Assembly: GCA_031396505.1 (NCBI GenBank)
Contig: JANNKX010000104.1
Span: 1-19,547, forward strand
DNA: 19,547 bases
Origin: JAAFHS01 sp031396505
GTDB lineage: Bacteria; Pseudomonadota; Alphaproteobacteria; Rhodobacterales; Rhodobacteraceae
Direction: 5' to 3'
The position numbers and the translations under genes are program-made. The notes beneath the pieces are model-generated. The model was not told where the DNA came from. It saw nothing but the letters and a program-made list of their open reading frames with translations, and did no database searches. Below, one piece after another: positions 1-7,500 of this stretch; the first letter of the stretch is position 1; each line of letters starts with the position of its first letter.

Positions 1-2
1 AT

Positions 3-386
3 GATGAATTCGCCGCCTGGTTTGTGGCCGAAATCATGAAGGACGACCTACCCGACTACTACACTGATCTGGGGGCCGAAACTTGCGCCGAATTCACCAT
101 CACGGCGCGCCGCTATGCCCGGCACTTTGGCATTCACCGCCCGGATTTGCAGGGCCAGTTTGCGTATATGATGTGGACGGTGGGCCCGAATTTCTGGTCG
201 TTCAAAGGGTTCAACCGCATCCTGACGGCGAAGTGGCCATCCGAAGAAGACAAGATCGAGGCGTTGTTCAATGTGCCGTCCGATGATGCGGAAGAGGCCA
301 TCCTGGGGGCCGACGACCGCCACTGGATTCCACGTATGATCCCCGGCAACATTCTCGGCGACCACTACAAGGACGAACATGGGTAG
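3..386 (+). CDS. C-terminal part of an unrecognised protein in a T6SS effector cassette
   Basis: The reading frame is already open at base 3 (Asp-Glu-Phe-Ala-Ala-Trp) and runs 127 residues to TAG at 384-386, so the start lies outside the window. An internal GTG at 24 is not needed as a start. The visible part is rich in aromatic residues (motifs YARHFGI, YMMWTVGPNFW) and acidic residues, looks mostly helical and soluble, and has no signal peptide or membrane segment. Its last codons overlap the ATG of the toxin gene (379) by 8 bases, and all following genes lie on the same strand, so it is probably co-transcribed with the toxin. It may be an adaptor, a chaperone or another accessory protein of the T6SS cassette. 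I do not recognise the family; the role is inferred only from position. Confidence 0.75.
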   Translation, partial: DEFAAWFVAEIMKDDLPDYYTDLGAETCAEFTITARRYARHFGIHRPDLQGQFAYMMWTVGPNFWSFKGFNRILTAKWPSEEDKIEALFNVPSDDAEEAILGADDRHWIPRMIPGNILGDHYKDEHG

Positions 387-1314
387 AATTCTGGGAAACA
401 CCGCTGAAGAAAGCTCGCCGCAGGTGACGCGTGCGCAGGCGGATGTTGATCGCATCAATCAGGAATTGTTCGATCTTGGGGTCGAGGCTGCAAAGCTCGT
501 TGCCTCAAGCTCTCCCGTCGGAGGGCAGATCGTCGATGGAGCTTCGGCGATTGCCAACCTTGCGCAAGGCAACTGGGGGGCCGCCTTCCTGGATGGCTTT
601 GGCATGGTTCCGCTGGTCGGCGACGGAGTGAAAGGTGCAATCCGCGGCACCCGGATTGCGCGGGCGGTGTCGCGCGCCCAAGATGCCTTGCAGGTGGCCA
701 GCAGTGCGCTGACCCGTGCACGTGCCTTTGCCAAGACGCGCGCCGCTGCGAAAACCTATTGGGACGCAATCAAGGCGCGTCGCGATGCGATCCTTGACCG
801 GTTCCGGGACTGCAAGGCCGAGGCGTGCCGCAAACTGCGCGATGACGAACTGGCCCGCGTCAACCGCCTGCCCCGCAACGGGGGCAAATGGGTGGACGCG
901 AACGGCAATCCGATGCCCGCAGGATCGGGTTTCTGGAAACCGGATGCCGGAACGCCGCTGCACGACTCGCTTAGTCGACACCAAAATCCTGTGCAGGGTG
1001 TACCGTTCGCGGACGGCAAGCCCGACTTCTCCGGTTTCCCGCCACAGGGCTTTGATCGCACACCACAGGTCGAAATCGACATGAAGGGCACACGCGCCGA
1101 CCACGGAGCGGCCGCGAACGAATTGATTGCAAAAGGCGGGCCAGATACACGGGGACCAGGCGGTGTCGGAACGTGGCATCACGAACCTGATGGCGTCACG
1201 ATGAGCTACGTCGACAAGGATGTGCATACTGCCTACCAGCGCGCCGATGGCTCGGCCAACTCGGGTACGCCTCACATGGGCGGTGACTCGATGACCCGCG
1301 ATCCGGAGTTTTGA
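379..1314 (+). CDS. putative T6SS nuclease effector, HNH/Endo VII (WHH-type) toxin domain
   Basis: This 311-residue protein starts at ATG 379 behind AAGGA (369-373). Residues 30-100 hold a Gly/Ala-rich hydrophobic stretch with VPLVGDGVKGAIRGTR, resembling the pre-toxin segments found between delivery and toxin domains in polymorphic toxins. Residues 100-165 are basic and helical. The C-terminus (about 200-311) looks like the HNH/Endo VII superfamily. It has a Phe/Pro-rich lead (PDFSGFPPQGF), an acidic Glu-Ile-Asp strand, then T265-W266-H267-H268 followed by H283 and H299-x-G-G, which fits the WHH subclass. Such domains cut nucleic acid in a competitor cell. No Rhs repeats or signal peptide are present, so delivery as cargo of the PAAR protein encoded downstream is inferred. 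The next gene encodes its likely immunity protein, beginning one base after the TGA. The nuclease class is fairly clear; the actual substrate cannot be read from the sequence. Confidence 0.78.
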   Translation: MGRILGNTAEESSPQVTRAQADVDRINQELFDLGVEAAKLVASSSPVGGQIVDGASAIANLAQGNWGAAFLDGFGMVPLVGDGVKGAIRGTRIARAVSRAQDALQVASSALTRARAFAKTRAAAKTYWDAIKARRDAILDRFRDCKAEACRKLRDDELARVNRLPRNGGKWVDANGNPMPAGSGFWKPDAGTPLHDSLSRHQNPVQGVPFADGKPDFSGFPPQGFDRTPQVEIDMKGTRADHGAAANELIAKGGPDTRGPGGVGTWHHEPDGVTMSYVDKDVHTAYQRADGSANSGTPHMGGDSMTRDPEF

Positions 1315-1315
1315 C

Positions 1316-1840
1316 ATGACGCTCGACGATACGTTTTCCGGCATCGACGGCTTTGCCAAGATGCCGCTTGTTGCAAAGGATTTCCCGTTTGGCCGCAAGC
1401 TGGGAACAGCGACGTTTCCCGCAGATTTCGTGCGGACATATGCGGCAATCTCGAAGGAAAGCATCGCGAACTTCGACTATGACCGCACCTATTTCCTTGC
1501 AAGGTTTCAAAGCCATTCCGAGGTCTGCTGGTATGATGGCCTTTTCGCCCCCCAGATGATTGAATCGCAGAACGCCATCATCTCGGAAAGCATATATGCC
1601 GATCCGGGATCGGTGATCATGCCGCCGGGGTTCTATGCCATCGGGTCGGCCTATGGGCAGATTGATGAAATGCGCATGATGATTTGCCTTGATCAGGCCA
1701 GCGCTGATTACGGCAAGATACATGTCTGGTACCTTGCGCATGATGCGCTTGGGACGGGCGACAACACGCGCGGTCTGGCGCATGTTGCAGATAGTCTTGA
1801 GGCGTTCTTTGCAGGTCTGCAACCCGAGGCCGCGCTCTGA
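1316..1840 (+). CDS. putative immunity protein, SMI1/KNR4 (SUKH) family
   Basis: This 174-residue soluble acidic protein starts at ATG 1316, with GGAG at 1305-1308 inside the end of the toxin gene. The pattern FPADFVRTYAAISKES near residues 38-53, a Leu/Phe-rich strand region, then VIMPPGFYAIGSAYGQIDEMRMMICLD and a WYLAHDAL strand match the general build of SUKH proteins, in which an N-terminal helix is followed by a sheet that reads out surface features. SUKH proteins are the commonest immunity partners of polymorphic nuclease toxins. Its place directly after the WHH-type toxin, with one base between them, supports protection of the producer against that toxin. I assign the family from pattern only, without a profile search, so the family call is less certain than the immunity role. 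Confidence 0.65.
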   Translation: MTLDDTFSGIDGFAKMPLVAKDFPFGRKLGTATFPADFVRTYAAISKESIANFDYDRTYFLARFQSHSEVCWYDGLFAPQMIESQNAIISESIYADPGSVIMPPGFYAIGSAYGQIDEMRMMICLDQASADYGKIHVWYLAHDALGTGDNTRGLAHVADSLEAFFAGLQPEAAL

Positions 1841-2641
1841 ATGGATCTGTGGGCAACAGCTATGGGTGTGTGGTGCGATGACCTCGCCGACCTGATGTTG
1901 CCGTTTGACCGGATTTTCCTGTCACGGCCTGATCTGGTTGTTCTGGGGGCCGCAACGCCAGGATTTATGCGCAACCTTGCCGACCCCTGCCCGGCCGATT
2001 TTTCCAATGTTCTGAAATCGGATCTGGCCGTGGTGATGACGCATTATCCCATGGGCGCGCATTTGCGGCTGGACCTGTGCAGTTTCAAATCGGATACCGG
2101 AAGCCCGCGCACGGTTGGGGTCAACGGTGCGCTGTGGTTGCTGCGCCGGCCCAACCCGCGCCCGGCGGGTCTTGTCCGGCGCGGCTTGCAGGATGGCGCC
2201 GAGATGTCGCTGTTTCTGTTTCCATGGCTGCCGATCCCGAAATGGGCCGAATTCCGCATGTTCATCCGCGAAGGCCGTATCATCGGCGTGTCGCAGTACC
2301 ATGCGGATGGAATCTTCCCCGAAATCGCCCGCCATGAGGTGCGATTGCAAGCAGCCCTTGCCGCCTTTGCCGCACAGATTCTGCCCCGGTTGCATCTGCC
2401 GGATGTGGCGCTCGATGTGTTCGCCGAACCCATCGCCGACGGCTTTCGCATCCGCCTTGTCGAGCTTAACCCGATGGTGCAACGCACCGATCCTTGCATG
2501 TTTACCTGGGCCAACGGCGGTGATTTCGATGGCAGCTTTCGCTTTCACGGTCCGGCCAAGGCATGGTATCCTGCATCTGTTGCGACGCGCGCGGGCACCC
2601 ATCTTTCCCCTGCCCCCGATGATGATGTCTGGAGGATTTGA
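1841..2641 (+). CDS. Cdc123/D123-like ATP-grasp protein in a T6SS cassette
   Basis: A 266-residue protein starting at ATG 1841 directly after the stop of the immunity gene. The Shine-Dalgarno is weak (GAGG 1826-1829), so translational coupling is likely. Four blocks match the eukaryotic Cdc123/D123 family: HLRLDLCSFKSD (K83 as candidate ATP-binding lysine), EFRMFIREGRIIGVSQ (E137-Q152; the family has EFRxFVR...ISQR), LDVF (D192) and LVELNPM (E208, N210; the family has DxNP), followed by TDPCMFTW as in the family's TD-LFTW. D192, E208 and N210 are the expected magnesium ligands of an ATP-grasp fold, so the enzyme looks intact, though the Arg after SQ is Tyr153. Cdc123 in eukaryotes helps assemble initiation factor eIF2. 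Bacteria lack eIF2, so the role here must differ. Options are an effector that modifies a target by ATP-dependent ligation, or a modifier of the toxin or spike. Function unknown. Confidence 0.72.
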   Translation: MDLWATAMGVWCDDLADLMLPFDRIFLSRPDLVVLGAATPGFMRNLADPCPADFSNVLKSDLAVVMTHYPMGAHLRLDLCSFKSDTGSPRTVGVNGALWLLRRPNPRPAGLVRRGLQDGAEMSLFLFPWLPIPKWAEFRMFIREGRIIGVSQYHADGIFPEIARHEVRLQAALAAFAAQILPRLHLPDVALDVFAEPIADGFRIRLVELNPMVQRTDPCMFTWANGGDFDGSFRFHGPAKAWYPASVATRAGTHLSPAPDDDVWRI

Positions 2642-2644
2642 CCC

Positions 2645-2938
2645 ATGGCAAAACCTGTATCCCTTATTGGACATAACCATGTCTGCCCCGTGATTGACCC
2701 CGGCCCCAAACCGCATGTCGGTGGCCCGGTCGTGAACCCAGGACAGGTTTTCGTGCGGGTGAATGGCATGCCAATGGCGACGGTGGGCGGCACCTGCATC
2801 TGTCTTGGGCCACCCGACTCGCTGAGCCAAGGGTCAACGGTCGTCAAGATCATGGGCAAAGGGGTCGTGCGCATCGGTGACAGCACCGCTCATGGTGGCA
2901 AGTTGGTGATGGGCATCCCCAGCGTGCGGGCAGACTGA
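2645..2938 (+). CDS. PAAR-domain T6SS spike-tip protein
   Basis: This 97-residue protein starts at ATG 2645 behind a strong GGAGG (2631-2635) located in the end of the preceding gene. It is a single PAAR repeat unit with the usual pattern: a Cys/His/Pro-rich start (H10, H12, C14), PHVGGPV, VFVRVNGMPMATVGG, the Cys pair CIC, GSTVVKIMGKGVVRIGDSTAHGG. PAAR proteins form a zinc-stabilised cone that caps VgrG and carries effectors bound to or fused with it. Here there is no fused toxin domain, so the nuclease encoded at 379-1314 is the likely cargo. The protein closes the cassette; no VgrG, Hcp or structural T6SS gene is seen, so the apparatus must be encoded elsewhere. Confidence 0.93.
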   Translation: MAKPVSLIGHNHVCPVIDPGPKPHVGGPVVNPGQVFVRVNGMPMATVGGTCICLGPPDSLSQGSTVVKIMGKGVVRIGDSTAHGGKLVMGIPSVRAD

Positions 2939-3166
2939 ACGCCATTAGGTTGGTGCGCCCGACACGATTCGGACAAGTGGCGTCTGCCGTGAGAGGTGCG
3001 TCGTCGATCGTTCCAAAAAAAATGGTAGAGCACGCTTCTCACGCCATCCACGGACAAGACGCAATCTGTCAGTTATTGTTCGTTTCCGCGTTCTACGGCA
3101 ACTCATGCAAACCTCTGCAAATTGCGCATCGGTGCCCTGCGATTTCTGCGGTTGCGCATCTGCCAT

Positions 3167-3192
3167 GGAACCACTGCAGGTTCCCGGTCGTT
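3167..3192 (+). promoter_or_regulatory. EcfG/SigT-type general stress promoter before galU
   Basis: GGAAC at 3167-3171 and CGTT at 3189-3192 are separated by exactly 17 bases, which fits the published EcfG/SigT consensus GGAAC-N16/17-CGTT. Transcription would begin near 3199-3201, leaving a leader of about 34 bases before ATG 3234. The rest of 2939-3233 holds no gene I can support: it contains an A-run (3015-3022), an imperfect inverted repeat at 2939-2944 and about 2978-2983 without a T-tail, and two copies of TTGCGCATC. Confidence 0.75.
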
Positions 3193-3233
3193 GTTTGATT
3201 GAACTGGATCACCAAGCAAGGAGAGCTTTTGCG

Positions 3234-4154
3234 ATGAGCGTGTCGATGAGAACCGTGATCATTCCCGCCGCTGGTAAAGGCACCCGGCTGTTACCAGCGA
3301 CACGTGTGACGGCAAAGGAACTGCTGCCGGTGTATGATCGTGTTGCCATCGATTTTGCGGTTGAGGAGGCGATCAATACGGGGGCTGAAAGAATCATCGT
3401 CGTTATCAGTCAGGCCAAAACCACGATCCGTGATTACCTGAGCCCTGCCATCGTTAAAGACAAAACATTACCGTTGGGTCGGACTTTGCCGAACGTCAAA
3501 CATGATGTCATTTATGCCTTTCAAGATGAACCCCTGGGTTTGGGCCACGCTGTTCTGTGTTGCAAGGACATGACGCTGCCGGGGCCGTTTGGCGTGATCC
3601 TGCCTGACGACGTCATTATGGGGCGGAACTGCCTTTCAGAAATGATGGGCAGTCATACTACCGGGCAAATGGTCGCGGCGATGCAAGTCAAGCCGGAGGA
3701 GACCGCGCAGTATGGTATCTTCCGATTGAGCGGTTTGCCGAAAAACCGCTGCATCCCGGTTTCCGGCATGGTGGAAAAACCGGCCTGCGGCACGGCGCCA
3801 TCCTCTGTCGCCGCCGTCGGGCGGTATATCCTTGATCCCATGATTTTTGAGGTGCTGGCGCACACGCCTCCGGGCGCTGGGGGGGAATTGCAACTGACCG
3901 ATGCCATTGCAATTGCAACACTTGCCGTGCCCTTGACAGCTTTTCAGTTTACGGGGGTTCGATACGACTGCGGGAACCATGACGGCCTGCTTGCCGCATC
4001 CATCGCACGTCACGCGTTTGTCAGGAACAGCTCTGCTGCAGGCCCCGTGCAAAAGGCCATATCTGCTGCTGGTTACCAGCAGATCGGTGGTGAACGTCTT
4101 GCCCCCGAGCCTATTGCGCGGCCAATCGAGCTGGCGGCCAGCACGGGTAGATGA
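3234..4154 (+). CDS. galU: UTP--glucose-1-phosphate uridylyltransferase (GalU family), divergent paralogue
   Basis: The 306-residue product converts UTP and glucose-1-phosphate to UDP-glucose in the cytoplasm. Its nucleotide-binding loop (residues 12-33) reads AAGKGTRLLPATRVTAKELLPV against the usual GLGTRxLPATKAxPKEMLPV, with the lysine of TK changed to Arg24 but K28-E29 kept. Other family signatures are LGLGHAVLCCKDM, LPDDV, MVEKP, GAGGELQLTDAI and GVRYDCGNHDGLL. The frame is open back to ATG 3105, but I choose ATG 3234: AAGGAGAG (3218-3225) lies 8 bases before it, the protein then begins right at the conserved Rossmann strand, and a stress-type promoter (3167-3192) would fall inside the longer version. 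The gene sits before a glucan synthase that consumes UDP-glucose. The many small changes from housekeeping GalU suggest a specialised second copy; whether the genome has another is not visible. Confidence 0.88.
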   Translation: MSVSMRTVIIPAAGKGTRLLPATRVTAKELLPVYDRVAIDFAVEEAINTGAERIIVVISQAKTTIRDYLSPAIVKDKTLPLGRTLPNVKHDVIYAFQDEPLGLGHAVLCCKDMTLPGPFGVILPDDVIMGRNCLSEMMGSHTTGQMVAAMQVKPEETAQYGIFRLSGLPKNRCIPVSGMVEKPACGTAPSSVAAVGRYILDPMIFEVLAHTPPGAGGELQLTDAIAIATLAVPLTAFQFTGVRYDCGNHDGLLAASIARHAFVRNSSAAGPVQKAISAAGYQQIGGERLAPEPIARPIELAASTGR

Positions 4155-4261
4155 GGCATGGCGTGGCTGCATCGTCCGATGACCGCGCATTTATACGCGC
4201 AGGACCGGACAACGCCCCGCCGCCATCGATGCAGATACGGTGATTTTTTGGGTCGATGGGC

Positions 4262-4287
4262 GGAACCGAACGGGCGATCGGCGCGTT
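4262..4287 (+). promoter_or_regulatory. EcfG/SigT-type general stress promoter before the CsbD-like/glucan synthase pair
   Basis: GGAAC at 4262-4266 and CGTT at 4284-4287 are separated by 17 bases, an exact consensus match. Transcription would begin near 4294, about 53 bases before ATG 4347. The remainder of the 4155-4346 gap has no clear terminator for galU. An inverted repeat CCATCGA/TCGATGG (4222-4228 and 4253-4259) brackets a T-run but does not look like a terminator. Confidence 0.75.
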
Positions 4288-4346
4288 CACATCAAAGGGG
4301 CGAGTAACGGCTCCGGGCACTGCCATGACCCGAAAGGAACTTCAGC

Positions 4347-4541
4347 ATGAAATGGGATCAGATTGAAAACAAATGGGCCGCCATGACGCGCCGCGTGCGC
4401 GCAGATTGGTCGACCGACAGATCGGGAATTGAAACCCTTGCCGTGAGTGCGGCGGCACCAGATCGCAAGAAGTCCGGCATGACAGACGATCAACAAGCCG
4501 GGACTGCCATCGATAGACGGCTGCACATGTCCATCGAGTGA
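4347..4541 (+). CDS. small CsbD-like stress protein
   Basis: A 64-residue hydrophilic protein starting at ATG 4347 with AAAGGA at 4333-4338. Its N-terminus (MKWDQIENKWAAM, then RVRADW) closely resembles the opening of CsbD-family stress proteins (M-N-W-D-x-I-E-G-K-W, then K-V-x-x-x-W). The C-terminal half does not match the usual CsbD repeat and is polar and probably disordered. CsbD proteins are induced by general stress in many bacteria but have no known biochemical role. The stop TGA (4539-4541) overlaps the GTG of the glucan synthase, so translation of the two is probably coupled. An EcfG-type promoter lies 60 bases upstream. The family call rests on about 20 residues and could be wrong, but the gene itself is well supported by its ribosome binding site and coupling. 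Confidence 0.68.
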   Translation: MKWDQIENKWAAMTRRVRADWSTDRSGIETLAVSAAAPDRKKSGMTDDQQAGTAIDRRLHMSIE

Positions 4542-7500
4542 GTTTTCGGGAAAAAATGGGCGTTCACGGATCGCGATGGCCTTGGGCCAAAGCCGCACGG
4601 TCGGCACTTGCCTGGCAAGACACAGCGCCCGTCCGCGCCGATCTGTTCGGAACAGAACGCCTGGAACACCACGCTCAGACGCTTGCCGTCGCCCAAACGG
4701 TTACCGCGGAAAAACCGAAAGTCGTGCACGCACTGGGCAGTCGGGTCAAGGAAAACGCGGATTTCTTGCTACACGCTTACCGCATCTGTGCGCAGGCAGC
4801 GCAATCAGGTCAGCTAATCGTACCCGCAGCTGAATGGCTGTTGGATAATTTTCACCTTGTGGAACAGCAGCTTCGTCAGATCCACGATGATCTGCCACCC
4901 GGCTATTACCGCCAGTTGCCCAAACTTTCCACCGGCCCGTTCGCAGGTTACCCCCGCGTCTTCGGCCTTGCTTGGGCCTATGTTGCGCATAGCGACAGTC
5001 TGATGTCCGGTCCTGTGCTGGCCCGCTATGTCCGGTCGTACCAGCAGGTTCAACCGTTGATGATTGGCGAACTGTGGGCCGTTGCGATCACGCTGCGCAT
5101 CGTGCTGATTGAAAACATGCGTCGTCTGGCGGTGCAGATTGTCGACGGCCATGCATTGCGCCTGCAGGCAGATGCCGTTGTTGATGCCGTCGTCGCCGCC
5201 CGCCAGACACCCGGCCAGTCGCAACTGTCCGTCATGCAGAAGGCCGTAGCGTCCTATGAAACGGCCCCGATGCCGGAAATCGTTGCGGCACAGATTGCCA
5301 AACGTCTGCGCGGCTTCGATCCTCTTCTGACGCCGCTGTTCGCTTGGCTGGAAGACCGTCTGGGCCGTCAGGGCACAACGGTCGACGCCGTGGTGGCAAA
5401 CGCACAGCTGCGCCTTGGCGCGTCAAACGTGACGATGCGCAATATCGTCACGTCGATGCGGCTGCTTTCCGAAATGGATTGGGCTGACTTTTTTGAAGAG
5501 GTCAGCCTTGTCGACACCCGTTTGCGTGACAATCCCACCTATGCCGCGATGGATTTTGCAACGCGCAACCGCTATCGCACCGAGGTGGAAATTCTGGCGC
5601 GGGGATCCAAGCTGTCTGAGGGTGATGTAACCGAGGTCTGCCTCGCCCTTGCGACCAAAGGCGGCAGCGATCACAGGGGGGACGCGGGACACTGGCTGAT
5701 TGGCGACGGGCGCCCCCTGCTGGAGGCAGAGATCGGCTTTCGCCCACCGACGCGGATGAGGCTGCTGCGGAACGTCGGGCGCGCCGGGCTGAACGGTTAT
5801 CTGACAGCGATTTCGGTTACCGCGCTGGCGGTTCTGGTGCTTGCGCTGTCATTGATGGCAACAGCAGGTACGGGCCCTGTTGTGCTCTTGGTTCTCGGGG
5901 CCGTCGGGCTTGGTCCGGCAATCGATCTTTGTGCGGCCATCGTCAACACGATGATCACGCGGACCCTTCCACCCAAGCCATTGCCGGGCCTTGATCTGGC
6001 AAAAGGAATTCCACCAAATCTGCGCATATTAGTGGCTGTCCCGGTTTTGCTACAGGATACCCATGATCTTGCCACACAGATCGAACAGCTTGAGGTGCAT
6101 CACCTATCCAGCACGGGCGGTGCGGTTCATTATGCGCTGCTCTCCGATACGACGGATTCCGCAACCGAAACGGATGCGCAAGACGCGCGGCTGATTGCGG
6201 CGGCGACAGCAGCCATTGCGCGGCTAAATACGCTTTATCCATCCGATGATGGGGATCGGTTTTATTTTTTGCATCGTCGCCGTCTGTGGAACCCCGCAGA
6301 AGGGGTATGGATGGGGTGGGAACGCAAGCGGGGCAAACTGACAGAGTTGAACAGACTGCTGCGAGGGGCCACCGATACAAGTTTTGCACGCATCAGCGGT
6401 GCGTTGCCCGCAGATATCCGCTATGTCATCACACTGGACGCCGACACGCGGCTTTTGCGCGGCACGGTCGCACAGCTGGTAGGCAAGATAGCCCATCCGC
6501 TGAACCGCGCGCGGTTCGACCCTGACACCCAACGTGTCACGGGGGGTTACGGTATCCTACAGCCCAGAGTCAGCCCCACCCTGCCCAGCGGGCCAGACGG
6601 GTCGGTCTATCAGCGGCTGTTCTCCAGCCCCGGCGGGATTGAACCCTATGCGGCGGCAACTTCGGATGTCTATCAGGATCTGTTCGACGAGGGATCTTTC
6701 ACAGGTAAAGGCATCTATGACGTTGATGCGTTCGAAGCTGCGTTGGCAGGCCGGGTATCCGAAAACACGATGCTCAGTCATGATCTGTTTGAAGGCATGT
6801 TCGCACGCGCGGGGCTTGCGTCTGATATCGAAGTCGTTGAGGATTTCCCAAATCGCTATGATGTCGACATCCGACGGCAACATCGCTGGGCACGGGGCGA
6901 CTGGCAGCTTTTGCCGTGGATATTTGGCGGCAAGCGGCAAGACCATGGCGGCATCCCCGCTGTCGGCCGCTGGAAGATGATCGACAACCTGCGCAGGTCG
7001 CTTCTGGCACCGATGGCCATGCTCGCGTTGTGTGCAGGCTGGATGCTGCCATCGGCTCTAGCGTTGCTGTGGACAGTCTTGATCATCGTGATGCTGGCCA
7101 TGCCTCGTGTGCTGTCATTGCCGTTTGGCCTTTTGCCCGCCCGTGCCGGGGTCACGCTGCGCAGTCATTTCGCAGCGCTGGGGTCCGATGCGCTGACTGC
7201 CTTGGGCCAGATTGTCCTGACGCTGGTGTTTCTGGCAGACACCGCCGCGACCATGCTTGACGCCGTGCTGCGCACGGTATGGCGGTTGGGCGTCTCGCGG
7301 CGGCATCTGCTCGAATGGACGACGGCGGCAAAGGCGGGCAGTGGTCCGCGTCCGAGCCTGATGCAACAGTATCTGGGCATGCTGCCGGGGGTCGTGCTGG
7401 GGGTTGGCACCTGTGCTGTTGCCGGGCTGCTGAATCCTGCCGTACAACCTTTGCTGGTGCTGTTTGCCCTGATCTGGATGGCAGCACCCGGCATTGCGCG

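Noticed and set aside
505..1464. Long minus-strand frame antisense to the toxin and immunity genes
   Set aside because: Composition and lack of any recognisable motif fit a shadow of the GC-rich plus-strand genes; the plus-strand products have clear domains.
1922..2830. Long minus-strand frame antisense to the D123-like and PAAR genes
   Set aside because: Shadow frame of plus-strand genes that have recognised family motifs; no family match itself.
3122..3160. Direct repeat TTGCGCATC (3122-3130 and 3152-3160)
   Set aside because: Only two 9-base copies 30 bases apart in a GC-rich leader; could be an operator but nothing else supports it.
3105..3233. Upstream extension of the GalU frame to ATG 3105
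   Set aside because: It adds 43 residues before the conserved Rossmann strand with no family match, lacks a good ribosome binding site, and contains the stress promoter at 3167-3192.
4222..4259. Inverted repeat CCATCGA/TCGATGG around a T-run after galU
   Set aside because: A 24-base loop holding the T-run, with no T-tail after the stem, does not fit a terminator.
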